Shown here: positions 25,049 through 33,630 of the stretch, in pieces | Position numbering within the stretch: the stretch's first letter is position 1 | Layout: each line of letters starts with the position of its first letter | Origin: Salegentibacter flavus | GTDB taxonomy: Bacteria; Bacteroidota; Bacteroidia; Flavobacteriales; Flavobacteriaceae | NCBI RefSeq assembly: GCF_900115145.1 | Contig: NZ_FOVL01000005.1 | Coordinates: forward strand, 1 to 64,000 | Length of the DNA stretch: 64,000 nucleotides | Reading direction: 5' to 3' | Program-made: the position numbers and the translations under genes | Notes under the pieces: generated by a model | Told to the model about the DNA's origin: nothing | The model's input: the letters and a program-made list of their open reading frames with translations, nothing else | Database searches by the model: none

Positions 25049-27702
25049 TGGAAGAAAACCACGAAGGAAACCCACAGGAAGAATTTGAACAACCCAGGGA
25101 AGAATTGATCAAGGTAACCGGGATGTATAAAGACTGGTTCCTGGATTATGCTTCTTACGTGATTTTGGAGCGTGCCGTGCCGGCAATTGAAGATGGTTTC
25201 AAACCTGTGCAGCGTCGAATAATGCATTCTATGAAAGATCTTGACGATGGCCGCTATAATAAAGTAGCAAACATCGTTGGGCATACTATGCAATACCACC
25301 CTCACGGAGATGCCAGTATTGGTGACGCTATGGTGCAGATTGGACAAAAAGAATTGCTTATAGATACCCAGGGGAACTGGGGAAATGTGTTAACCGGGGA
25401 CCGGGCAGCAGCACCGCGTTATATTGAGGCACGACTTTCTAAATTTGCACTAGAGGTTTTATTCAATCAGAAATTAACCGAATGGCAACTTTCTTACGAC
25501 GGAAGGAAAAGCGAACCCGTTAATCTCCCGGTTAAATTTCCTATGCTGTTGGCACAGGGCGCCGAAGGAATTGCGGTAGGTCTTAGCACACGCATCCTTC
25601 CGCATAACTTTAATGAGCTTATTGAAGCTTCCATTAAACATTTAAAAGGAAAGAATTTTACTATTTTCCCTGATTTTCCCACAGGAGGAGTTGCCGATAT
25701 TTCCAATTACAATGACGGGAAGCGGGGAGGAAGAGTTCGTGTAAGGGCAAAAATAAACAATATTGATAAAAACACCCTTTCTATTACCGAGATTCCTTAT
25801 GGAACAACAACTTCTACGCTCATTGATTCTGTTTTAAAAGCAAATGATAAAGGAAAAATAAAGATCAAAAAGATTGAAGATAATACCGCTGCCGAAGTGG
25901 AGATCCTTATTCATTTGCCAAACAATATTTCACCCGATAAAACCATCGATGCCCTTTATGCTTTCACTCAATGTGAAAACTCTTTGGCACCACTGGGATG
26001 TGTGATTATTGATAACAAACCTGAATTTTTAGGAGTTTCAGAGATCCTGCGCCGATCTACAGATCATACACTTTACCTGTTAAAAAGAGAACTGGAAATA
26101 AAGCTCGAGGAATTCGAGGAACAGTGGCATTTTGCATCTTTAGAGCGTATTTTCATCGAAAACAGAATCTATCGCGATATCGAAGAGGAAGAAACCTGGC
26201 CGGGAGTGATAGAGGCCATAGATAAAGGCCTGAAACCTTTTACAAAACATTTAAAAAGAGAGGTTACTGAAGAAGATATTGTTCGCCTCACAGAGATTAG
26301 GATTAAGCGTATTTCAAAATTTGATATCGATAAAGCTCAGCAAAAGATTGAAGCTTTGGAAGGGGAAATTGCCCGTATAAAACATTACCTCGATAATTTG
26401 GTGGAATTTGCCATAGATTACTTTAAAAAGTTGAAGAAAGATTATGGACAGGAGCAAAACCGAAAAACCGAGCTGAGAATTTTCGAGGATATTGAAGCCA
26501 CAAAGGTGGTGATTAGAAATACTAAGCTGTATGTAAACCGCAAAGAAGGATTTGTAGGCACAGCCCTTAAGAAAGAAGAATACGTTACCGAGTGTTCTGA
26601 TATTGATGATGTGATCGTTTTTACAGCCGATGGAAAAATGATGATTACCAAAGTTGACACTAAAACCTTTATCGGAAAGGATATTATCCATGTGGCGATC
26701 TTTAAGAAAAAAGACAAGCGCACCATCTATAATATGATTTATAGAGATGGTAAGAATGGGGCATCATATATAAAACGATTTTCGGTTACCTCGGTGACCC
26801 GGGATAGGGAGTACGATCTTACCCAGGGCAAAAAAGATTCGAGGGTGCATTATTTCTCAGCTAATCCTAATGGGGAAGCCGAAGTGGTATTGGTATTATT
26901 ACGCCAGGTAGGAAGCATTAAGAAGCTGAAATTTGATGTGGATTTTGCCGATATCCTTATTAAGGGACGAAATGTAAAAGGGAATATAGTAACTAAATAT
27001 GCTGTAAAACGTATAGAATTAAAAGAGGAAGGGGTTTCCACTTTAAAACCCCGCAGAATCTGGTTCGATGAAACAGTAAAACGACTGAATGTTGATGAGC
27101 GCGGCGAGTTGCTGGGAGAATTTAAAGGAGATGATCGTATTCTAATCGTTACTGCAGATGGAATTGCTAAAACCATCAAACCTGAACTTACTACGCGTTT
27201 TGACGAAGAAATGCTGGTCTTGGAGAAATGGGTTCCTAAAAAACCTGTTTCAGCGATTTACTGGGAACCTGAAAAAGAACGCTTTTATGTAAAACGCTTC
27301 TTGATAGAAAATCCAGACAAGGAAGAAAAATTCATCAGCGAGCACGAGAATTCCTATCTCGAAATAGTTTCAACAGACTATTATCCTATGGCAGAAGTGG
27401 TATATACTAAACCCAGAGGCAAGGAGCAGCCACCAAATGATGAGGTAAATCTGGAAGAATTTATTTCAATAAAAGGAATTAAAGCCCAGGGTAACCAGTT
27501 AACTTCAGAGAAAGTTAAACAAATCAATTTAATGGATCCATTGCCTTATGAAGAGGAGGAGGAGGAAACCCCTGCGGAAGAAATAGAGGTAGTGGACGAG
27601 GAAAACCTCACTGAAGATAAGAACCGGGCTGATGCAGGAAAAGCCATTAACGGAAAAGCTTCGGAAAATTCAGAAAGTCAAACCAAATTATTTGACGAAT
27701 AA
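25048..27702 (+). CDS. parC: DNA topoisomerase IV subunit A
   Basis: The 884-residue subunit has the breakage-reunion domain with GFKPVQRRIMHSM, HTMQYHPHGDASIGDAMVQ and the catalytic Tyr in AAPRYIEARLSKF. A long coiled coil lies at about 330-470, followed by a six-bladed beta-pinwheel-like C-terminal region. An acidic, low-complexity tail (YEEEEEETPAEEIEVVDEEN) closes it. The gyrase-type GyrA box (QRGG-K-G) was not seen here, unlike in the other A subunit at 47999, which supports the ParC call. The gene overlaps its upstream neighbour and mscL by single bases (TAATG). Confidence 0.93.
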   Translation: MEENHEGNPQEEFEQPREELIKVTGMYKDWFLDYASYVILERAVPAIEDGFKPVQRRIMHSMKDLDDGRYNKVANIVGHTMQYHPHGDASIGDAMVQIGQKELLIDTQGNWGNVLTGDRAAAPRYIEARLSKFALEVLFNQKLTEWQLSYDGRKSEPVNLPVKFPMLLAQGAEGIAVGLSTRILPHNFNELIEASIKHLKGKNFTIFPDFPTGGVADISNYNDGKRGGRVRVRAKINNIDKNTLSITEIPYGTTTSTLIDSVLKANDKGKIKIKKIEDNTAAEVEILIHLPNNISPDKTIDALYAFTQCENSLAPLGCVIIDNKPEFLGVSEILRRSTDHTLYLLKRELEIKLEEFEEQWHFASLERIFIENRIYRDIEEEETWPGVIEAIDKGLKPFTKHLKREVTEEDIVRLTEIRIKRISKFDIDKAQQKIEALEGEIARIKHYLDNLVEFAIDYFKKLKKDYGQEQNRKTELRIFEDIEATKVVIRNTKLYVNRKEGFVGTALKKEEYVTECSDIDDVIVFTADGKMMITKVDTKTFIGKDIIHVAIFKKKDKRTIYNMIYRDGKNGASYIKRFSVTSVTRDREYDLTQGKKDSRVHYFSANPNGEAEVVLVLLRQVGSIKKLKFDVDFADILIKGRNVKGNIVTKYAVKRIELKEEGVSTLKPRRIWFDETVKRLNVDERGELLGEFKGDDRILIVTADGIAKTIKPELTTRFDEEMLVLEKWVPKKPVSAIYWEPEKERFYVKRFLIENPDKEEKFISEHENSYLEIVSTDYYPMAEVVYTKPRGKEQPPNDEVNLEEFISIKGIKAQGNQLTSEKVKQINLMDPLPYEEEEEETPAEEIEVVDEENLTEDKNRADAGKAINGKASENSESQTKLFDE

Positions 27703-28151
27703 TGGGCTTAATCAAGGAATTTAAGGAGTTTGCCATCAAAGGCAATATGGTAGATATGGCCGTAGGTATCATTATTGGTACAGCTTTCAATGCGGTGGTA
27801 AATACTTTGGTTAAGGAAGTGGTGATGCCACCATTAAGTTTAATGACCGATGGCATCAGTTTTTCTGAGAAAAAGATCCTTCTAAAGGAAGGTGTGCCTG
27901 AAGCCGAGGGAGTAGAAGCGATTCAGGAAGTTGCGATTGGTTATGGTGCCTTGATAGAAACCTTGCTTGATTTTCTCATCATTGGTTTTACAATTTTCCT
28001 GGTAATTAAAGTGATAAACCGCTTTCGCCGAAAAGCTGAAGATCCAAAAGATACTCGTGAAACAACACCAAAGGATATCGAGTTGCTATCAAAACTAACC
28101 GAATTGATGGAGGAGCAGAATAATTTGCTGAAAAAGGAAAACAGGAATTAA
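27702..28151 (+). CDS. mscL: Large-conductance mechanosensitive channel
   Basis: The 149-residue protein begins with the MscL signature GLIKEFKEFAIKGNMVDMAV. The first membrane helix (GIIIGTAFNAVVNTLVKEVV) follows, then a periplasmic loop, the second helix at about 95-112 (LLDFLIIGFTIFLVIKVINR) and a C-terminal charged helix. MscL opens under membrane tension to release solutes during osmotic downshock. The start overlaps the parC stop, so it is likely cotranscribed with the topoisomerase genes. The stop abuts the stop of the convergent lipoprotein gene with no base between. Confidence 0.97.
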   Translation: MGLIKEFKEFAIKGNMVDMAVGIIIGTAFNAVVNTLVKEVVMPPLSLMTDGISFSEKKILLKEGVPEAEGVEAIQEVAIGYGALIETLLDFLIIGFTIFLVIKVINRFRRKAEDPKDTRETTPKDIELLSKLTELMEEQNNLLKKENRN

Positions 28152-28529
28152 TTAATCTTCTATACGCTTTACCGAGCCCCTTTCTTTTTTGGTACCTCCA
28201 ACTACACCATATTCAAAAGTATAACCGTCCTTGCTTGTGGTGAGGATTTTCATATGGATGGGCTTCTCCTCAGCCATATTCTTCGGATTGAGGTTTTTCA
28301 AGATATATTCGCAGTCATTAAGCCAGCGTACCGAAGAGGTATCTGTATTCCCCTGGAAGTAGTCAATTTCAATACTATCGTTCCTTACGAAGCGTGAGGT
28401 AACCAATTCCCCACTTAAATAAGTCTCAAATTCATACGTACCGGTTTTGAAGTCGGAACAATTGCGTTCAGGTTGAAAGCAACCGGCAAGGCTAAAAATA
28501 ACGGCCAACAGGATAAGGCTTTTTCTCAT
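28152..28529 (-). CDS. Hypothetical lipoprotein, 125 residues
   Basis: The product begins MRKSLILLAVIFSLAGCFQP, a clear lipoprotein signal with the modified Cys at residue 17. The mature part (NCSDFKTGTYEFETYL, RFVRNDSIEIDYFQGNTDTS, HMKILTTSKDGYTFEYGVVG) looks like a small beta-rich domain. Homologues in this lineage are sometimes labelled DNA topoisomerase IV in databases, which I believe is carry-over from the adjacent gene; nothing in the sequence supports it. The start at 28529 is preferred over 28595, which would overlap the upstream gene and mask the signal peptide. It follows the XRE regulator by 31 bp. Confidence 0.75.
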   Translation of the reverse strand: MRKSLILLAVIFSLAGCFQPERNCSDFKTGTYEFETYLSGELVTSRFVRNDSIEIDYFQGNTDTSSVRWLNDCEYILKNLNPKNMAEEKPIHMKILTTSKDGYTFEYGVVGGTKKERGSVKRIED

Positions 28530-28560
28530 ACTGCAAAATAAGCATATTTTAAGCTGAAAT

Positions 28561-28974
28561 TCAATTTTCAAAAGCCTCAAAAGACCCGTCTGCATAAAAA
28601 ATTACAATTTTTTTTATTTGTTTTCCATTTTGAGTAGCGTCCTCCGGAATTCCCTGTTGTTGAAATTTTGGAGAAGATTTTTCCATTGCTGGAGCAGGGG
28701 TAATTGGTTTCGGCGGAACTTCGGGTTGTGGGGGAGAAACAGATCTCTCTTTCGGGAATCTCCCTTTTCCATTTAAAAGCCAGTAGAGTTCCACTTCAGG
28801 AAAATGCGAAATCACTTTCATCACAAAATCCAGGCTAGGTTTATTCCTTCCCGAGAGAATATGGGAAATAGAGGAGCGACCAACTTCAATCTGATCGGCA
28901 AAAGCTGCGGCCGATAAATCATAATAATTGATGATCTTCTCCAGCCTTGCAGCAAATTTTTCGGTGTTTACCAT
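28561..28974 (-). CDS. XRE-family helix-turn-helix transcriptional regulator
   Basis: The 137-residue protein has a Cro/CI-type DNA-binding domain at about 5-65 (FAARLEKIINYYDLSAAAFA, VGRSSISHILSGRNKPSLD). A Pro-rich linker at about 78-100 and a short C-terminal strand pair (KKIVIFYADGSFEAFEN) follow. A promoter with TTTG and TACATTTG 19 bp apart lies on its strand at 29035-29005. Several near-palindromes of the form TGTTTAC-N4-GTAAACA overlap that promoter, the start codon and the divergent gene's start. This is strong circumstantial evidence of autoregulation and of control of the divergent carboxypeptidase gene. Confidence 0.9.
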   Translation of the reverse strand: MVNTEKFAARLEKIINYYDLSAAAFADQIEVGRSSISHILSGRNKPSLDFVMKVISHFPEVELYWLLNGKGRFPKERSVSPPQPEVPPKPITPAPAMEKSSPKFQQQGIPEDATQNGKQIKKIVIFYADGSFEAFEN

Positions 28975-29051
28975 TGTGAATAGGTTTCGTATAAATCGGG
29001 TTTACAAATGTAATCAAAAGATTCACAAAAACAAATTAACAAAGGTAAACA
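28965..29051. promoter_or_regulatory. Operator cluster at the XRE regulator promoter
   Basis: Three 18-bp sites share the plan TGTTTAC-N4-GTAAACA. The sites are 28965-28982 (TGTTTAC-CATT-GTGAATA, over the start codon), 28999-29016 (GGTTTAC-AAAT-GTAATCA, over the -7 element) and 29034-29051 (AATTAAC-AAAG-GTAAACA, beside the -33 element). Placement relative to the promoter suits repression by the XRE protein. Confidence 0.6.
29005..29035 (-). promoter_or_regulatory. Promoter of the XRE regulator gene
   Basis: On the minus strand TTTG (29035-29032) and TACATTTG (29012-29005) are separated by 19 bp, an excellent Bacteroidota promoter. The predicted leader is about 25 bases. Confidence 0.65.
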
Positions 29052-29176
29052 AGTAGATTGTGATTGAATTTTAAGTTTAAATTAGAAAGCATAAACCACT
29101 AAAGAATAATGTTTTATATCGTACTTTATGGACTATAGGATATATTCCGATTAGATGTACAGCTGACCTAATAAAT

Positions 29177-29253
29177 TTGTTACACTTGTAAACACCAGAG
29201 ATTAAATTTCCTGTTTACAATTGTAAAATATTGAATGTTTACTTTTGTGAACA
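29177..29253. promoter_or_regulatory. Operator cluster at the M14 carboxypeptidase start
   Basis: Three sites follow the same plan as those near the XRE gene. They are 29177-29194 (TTGTTAC-ACTT-GTAAACA), 29212-29229 (TGTTTAC-AATT-GTAAAAT, containing a perfect 14-bp palindrome) and 29236-29253 (TGTTTAC-TTTT-GTGAACA). The last one contains TACTTTTG (29240-29247), a TAnnTTTG -7 element, so a bound regulator would block transcription. Confidence 0.6.
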
Positions 29254-30416
29254 TGAATTATTCAGGAACACTTCAACCGGTCATGGAGTCTTACGCTTCT
29301 ATAAGGGAAAATGCAATTGAGGGGCGGTATTTACATTTAGATCATATCCAGCCTTTGCTTAAAAAACATTCAGAAAATTTCAGAATAAAGGAAATCGGGA
29401 GATCGGTTTTGGATAAACCCATTCATCGCGTTGAAATTGGGAATGGTAAAATAAAGGTCCTGGCCTGGTCGCAAATGCATGGAAATGAATCTACAACCAC
29501 CAAGGCTGTATTTGACCTTTTAAATGCTGCTTGTCTCCTGAAAGACGATTCTGTTATGACTACGGTTCTGTCCAATTGTACAATTCGAATAATCCCTATG
29601 CTGAACCCAGACGGGGCTCAGGCTTACACCAGGGTCAATGCCAATCAAGTGGACTTAAATCGGGATGCCCGGGATCTCAAAGAACCTGAAAGCAGGTTGT
29701 TGCGGGGAGAATTTGATGAGTTTAAGCCTGATTTTTGTTTTAACCTTCACGACCAGCGTACAATTTTTAGTGCGGGTAAGGCGCGAAAGCCAGCGACCCT
29801 GTCTTTCCTGACCCCGGCAATGGACACAACCAGGGCCATACTGCCTGAAAGAAAGAAAAGTATGCAGATTATTGCTGGAATCTATGCAGACTTAAAAGAA
29901 ACCTTGCCTGGAAGCATAGGGAGGTATGACGATAGCTATAATATTAATTGTACCGGAGATACTTTCCAGACCGCTAAGGTCCCTACAATTTTATTTGAAG
30001 CAGGTCATGCTCCCGGAGATTATAAGCGTGAAAAAGTAAGAGAATATGTTTATGCTGCTATGCTTTCAGGTTTGTATGCTATCGCCTCTGGAAAATTTGC
30101 TAAAATTAACTATTTGGCTTATACAAATATCCCTCAAAATGAGAAGCTTTTTAATGATATTATTCTGAGAAATGTACTGATAAATAATCAGCGAATGGAT
30201 GTATCTATTCAATATAAAGAAGAATTAGAGGGAGAGATTATAAAATTGGTGCCAATAATTGAAAAAATAGCTCCTGAGATTACAACTTTTGCCCATAGGA
30301 AAATCGATGGAAAAGGTAAAAATATTGAATTTCCGGAAGCCTCTGAAGTGGGCGAAAACGTTATAGTTAATAAAATTGTCTTAAATGGGGAGATTATAGG
30401 TCTTAATTGTGAATAA
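29253..30416 (+). CDS. M14-family zinc carboxypeptidase-like protein
   Basis: The protein of about 387 residues has the M14 zinc site: the first ligands in WSQMHGNESTTTKA (His and Glu), the substrate-binding Asn-Arg region in NANQVDLNRDARD, and the second His in FNLHDQRTIF. FEAGHAPGDY supplies the late conserved Glu-Ala-Gly-His. No signal peptide is visible, so it is probably cytoplasmic and may cleave a peptide or an amide conjugate. The start at 29253 lies after the -7 element. 29283 (MESYASIREN) is equally possible and closer to the conserved part. 29235 is unlikely because it would precede the transcription start. Its promoter region carries putative operators of the divergent XRE regulator. 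Confidence 0.88.
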   Translation: MNYSGTLQPVMESYASIRENAIEGRYLHLDHIQPLLKKHSENFRIKEIGRSVLDKPIHRVEIGNGKIKVLAWSQMHGNESTTTKAVFDLLNAACLLKDDSVMTTVLSNCTIRIIPMLNPDGAQAYTRVNANQVDLNRDARDLKEPESRLLRGEFDEFKPDFCFNLHDQRTIFSAGKARKPATLSFLTPAMDTTRAILPERKKSMQIIAGIYADLKETLPGSIGRYDDSYNINCTGDTFQTAKVPTILFEAGHAPGDYKREKVREYVYAAMLSGLYAIASGKFAKINYLAYTNIPQNEKLFNDIILRNVLINNQRMDVSIQYKEELEGEIIKLVPIIEKIAPEITTFAHRKIDGKGKNIEFPEASEVGENVIVNKIVLNGEIIGLNCE

Positions 30417-30454
30417 TTCTCAAAATACTTAGTAATTATTCAATGATTTTGTAT

Positions 30455-30462
30455 TAATTTTG
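30455..30462 (+). promoter_or_regulatory. TAATTTTG promoter element of the Lrp-type gene
   Basis: A TAnnTTTG match 28 bp before the start codon. No well-placed -33 TTTG was seen. Confidence 0.4.
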
Positions 30463-30490
30463 AACTTCATTAAAAAAAAGAGATTGAAAA

Positions 30491-30970
30491 ATGGCCAAGT
30501 TTAAATTAGACGAAACAGACCACCAGATTCTTGATATGCTTATCGAGAATACCCGGACTCCATTTACCGATATTGCCAAGAAATTATTAATATCGGCCGG
30601 AACCGTTCACGTAAGAGTGAAAAAGATGGAAGAAGCAGGGATTATAACGGGTTCATCCCTAACACTGGACTATAAAAAGTTGGGTTATGCCTTTATCGCT
30701 TACGTAGGTGTATTCCTTAAAAACACCTCTCAAACAAAATTTGTTTTAGAGAGAATAAACGAAATTCCATTTGTAACAGTAGCTCACGTTACTACAGGGA
30801 AATTCAATGTTTTTTGTAAAATCAGGGCTCGAAATACACAACACGCAAAAGAGATTATCTTTCAATTAGATGATATCGAGGGAGTTTACAGAACCGAGAC
30901 TATGATCTCTCTGGAAGAGAGTCTAAACGACAAAAAACGTTTAATGCACTCAATTTTTCAAAATTTGTAG
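30491..30970 (+). CDS. Lrp/AsnC-family transcriptional regulator
   Basis: The 159-residue protein has an N-terminal winged helix at about 5-60 (LDETDHQILDMLIENTRTPF, TDIAKKLLISAGTVHVRVKKM). The C-terminal RAM/ligand domain follows at about 70-150 (YAFIAYVGVFLKNTSQT and FNVFCKIRARNTQHAKEI). Such proteins bind amino acids or similar effectors and control metabolism genes globally or locally. Its neighbours are the M14 carboxypeptidase gene and ppc, each with its own spacing, so no target can be named. It appears monocistronic with its own terminator. Confidence 0.94.
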   Translation: MAKFKLDETDHQILDMLIENTRTPFTDIAKKLLISAGTVHVRVKKMEEAGIITGSSLTLDYKKLGYAFIAYVGVFLKNTSQTKFVLERINEIPFVTVAHVTTGKFNVFCKIRARNTQHAKEIIFQLDDIEGVYRTETMISLEESLNDKKRLMHSIFQNL

Positions 30971-30989
30971 AGTGTCCTAAACTTTTACT

Positions 30990-31028
30990 AAAAACCCTTT
31001 AGGCTTCTCTGTTTAAGGGGTTTTTTTA
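30990..31028 (+). terminator. Terminator of the Lrp-type gene
   Basis: AAAACCCTTTA and TAAGGGGTTTT form a stem with one mismatch around a loop of about 10 bases and are followed by a T-run. Confidence 0.75.
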
Positions 31029-31056
31029 TAAATTTAATTAAACACCAAATAAGATT

Positions 31057-33630
31057 ATGCATAGAGAACCTAAACTGGAAAGATTTAATGAAAGTGTACT
31101 CGCAAAATACCAGGTTTATAATAGCATTTTTCTAACCTTACCCTTTGATGATATTAAGAAAACAGGAGCTTTGTTGCCCTTGTTTCAGGAGATTTGTGAA
31201 GCCGGTTTTGCCGAGAACAAAAATCCTTCAGAAATAATTGAAACCTTTTTTAATAAATATCAGGAAGATCCTTCTGAAAATGGAAAAATAGACCTGCTCT
31301 TTAGGTTTATTCAATATATAGAAAGACAGGTAGTATTGTTTGACGCTATTGAAGATGCCTCCTTTCCTGTAGTTAATAATATGGATGGGCACGGAACTCT
31401 TAGGAATGTTAAAGAGGAAGCTGAAGCGGCCAATAAAACCTCTGAGCTTAGGGATTATTTAAAACGCTTTAAGGTGCGACCTACCCTTACTGCACACCCT
31501 ACACAGTTTTATCCTGGCGCAGTGTTGGGAATCATTACCGATCTGGATAAAGCAGTTCAAAAAAACGACCTAACCACAATAAAAAACCTACTGGCGCAAC
31601 TGGGTAAAACCCCGTTTTTTAAGAAAGAGAAACCTTCGCCATACGATGAAGCAGTAAGCCTTATCTGGTATTTTGAGAATGTATTTTACCAGAGTGTAAG
31701 TCAGATCTATAATTATATTCAGCAGAATATTTTTGAGGGAGAAGATCCTGGAAATCAAGTTATCAATCTGGGATTCTGGCCAGGAGGAGACAGGGACGGA
31801 AATCCTTTTGTAACCACCGAAATTACCCTGAAGGTTGCTAAAAGGCTCCGCTCTACGATCCTTCTTAATTATTACCGGGATCTAAGAAAATTAAAACGCC
31901 GCCTGACCTTTAGCGAGGTAGATGAGATCATTTCTGAAATAGAACCTAAGCTGTATGCCAGCGCTATTTCTAAAACAGGAAAGATTAAAATATCACTTGA
32001 AGAACTGAAGTCTAAGTTACATAAAATCAGAGGTATTGTTATAGGTAAACATCAGTCTTTGTTTTTAGAGGAATTTGATGATCTTCTCAATAAGATCAAT
32101 CTCTTTGGGTACCATTTTGGCACTTTGGATATCCGTCAGGATTCCAGTAAACACATTGAAGTTCTGGAGGAGCTTCAACAATATAAACCTGATATCTTCG
32201 GAAAAAATTATTTCGATTTAACTGAGGAGGAACAAATTGACGCCTTAACTAATGTTGAGGGGAATATAGATCCGGAGAATCTGGAAGAAGGGATGGCTAA
32301 GGCTACCTTGTCTTCGATGTATGCGATGCAAAGCATCCAGCAAACCAATGGAGAAAATGGAGCTAACCGATATATTATAAGTAACTGTGGAAGCGTACAG
32401 GGAGTTTTACAGCCCTTTGCATTTATGAGGTTATGTGGATGGGAGAAGCCATCGGTAGATATTATTCCATTGTTTGAGACTGTGCCCGATCTTCGGAAGG
32501 CACATGAAGTAATGGAAGTACTCTATAATAATCCGGTTTATAAAGAACATCTTAAGCGACGCGGAAACAAGCAGACTATTATGCTTGGCTTTAGCGATGG
32601 AACTAAAGATGGGGGTTACCTAATGGCTAACTGGAGTATATATAAGGCTAAGGAAATGCTTACCGAGATTTCAAGAAAATACGATATAAAAGTAGTTTTC
32701 TTTGATGGTCGGGGAGGGCCACCTGCTCGAGGAGGAGGAAAAACCCACCAGTTTTACGCTTCTTTGGGACCAGGCATAGAAAATGAAGAAATTCAGCTTA
32801 CGGTGCAAGGACAAACTATTAGTTCTAATTTTGGTACCCAGGATAGCTGTCGCTATAATCTGGAACAGTTGCTGAGTTCAGGGGTTTCTAACGAAATTTT
32901 AAGCGAAGGCAAAAATACCCTTTCAGAAGAGGATAGAAGAACGATGAATAATCTGGCGGAAATTAGTTATACAACATATACTGATTTCAAACAGCACCCA
33001 AAATTTATTCCTTACCTGGAGCAAATGAGTACGCTGAAATATTATGCGAAAACCAATATAGGTAGTCGCCCTTCGAAAAGAAATAAATCTGCAGAGCTAA
33101 ACTTATCCGATCTAAGAGCGATCCCATTTGTTGGAAGCTGGAGTCAGTTAAAACAAAATGTTCCCGGATTTTTTGGCGTAGGTTCTGCGATGGAACATTA
33201 CGAAAAAGAAGGAGAATTTGATAAAGTGAAACACCTATACGATAATTCAATATTTTTTAAGACCTTACTGGAAAACAGTATGATGAGTCTTACTAAGTCA
33301 TTCTTTGCTTTAACTTCTTATATGAAAGATGATGAGCAATTCGGAGAATTCTGGCAGCTGATTTATGAAGAATATGAGCGTACGAAAAGAATGCTGCTTA
33401 AGGTTACCGGTTACAAAGAATTACTGGAAAATCAACCAGCAGGAAAAGCCTCAATTCAGGCCCGGGAACGCATCGTATTACCTTTACTAACCATTCAGCA
33501 GCATGCTTTACGGAAAGTGCAGGAATTACAAAGGCAGGGTGAAGCTTCTGAAGAATTGCTTGAGGTCTATGAAAAGATGGTTACCCGATCTTTATATGGT
33601 AATATTAATGCAAGTAGAAACTCCGCGTAA
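31057..33630 (+). CDS. ppc: Phosphoenolpyruvate carboxylase
   Basis: The 857-residue enzyme shows the conserved catalytic regions VRPTLTAHPTQFYPGAV (His of the active site), GFWPGGDRDGNPFVT and FFDGRGGPPARGGGKTH (glycine loop), plus the QGQTISSNFG segment. It adds bicarbonate to phosphoenolpyruvate to give oxaloacetate and refills the TCA cycle. The length fits the short bacterial form. Its stop codon overlaps the start of the DinB-family gene by one base, so ppc, DinB and YihY genes form an operon. Confidence 0.97.
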   Translation: MHREPKLERFNESVLAKYQVYNSIFLTLPFDDIKKTGALLPLFQEICEAGFAENKNPSEIIETFFNKYQEDPSENGKIDLLFRFIQYIERQVVLFDAIEDASFPVVNNMDGHGTLRNVKEEAEAANKTSELRDYLKRFKVRPTLTAHPTQFYPGAVLGIITDLDKAVQKNDLTTIKNLLAQLGKTPFFKKEKPSPYDEAVSLIWYFENVFYQSVSQIYNYIQQNIFEGEDPGNQVINLGFWPGGDRDGNPFVTTEITLKVAKRLRSTILLNYYRDLRKLKRRLTFSEVDEIISEIEPKLYASAISKTGKIKISLEELKSKLHKIRGIVIGKHQSLFLEEFDDLLNKINLFGYHFGTLDIRQDSSKHIEVLEELQQYKPDIFGKNYFDLTEEEQIDALTNVEGNIDPENLEEGMAKATLSSMYAMQSIQQTNGENGANRYIISNCGSVQGVLQPFAFMRLCGWEKPSVDIIPLFETVPDLRKAHEVMEVLYNNPVYKEHLKRRGNKQTIMLGFSDGTKDGGYLMANWSIYKAKEMLTEISRKYDIKVVFFDGRGGPPARGGGKTHQFYASLGPGIENEEIQLTVQGQTISSNFGTQDSCRYNLEQLLSSGVSNEILSEGKNTLSEEDRRTMNNLAEISYTTYTDFKQHPKFIPYLEQMSTLKYYAKTNIGSRPSKRNKSAELNLSDLRAIPFVGSWSQLKQNVPGFFGVGSAMEHYEKEGEFDKVKHLYDNSIFFKTLLENSMMSLTKSFFALTSYMKDDEQFGEFWQLIYEEYERTKRMLLKVTGYKELLENQPAGKASIQARERIVLPLLTIQQHALRKVQELQRQGEASEELLEVYEKMVTRSLYGNINASRNSA

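Noticed and set aside
26314-27179. Several minus-strand frames of 94-125 codons
   Set aside because: They lie wholly inside parC in other frames and have Ser/Phe-rich shadow composition.
28152-28529. Topoisomerase IV label for the small lipoprotein
   Set aside because: The sequence has a lipoprotein signal and no topoisomerase motif; the label would come only from the neighbouring parC.
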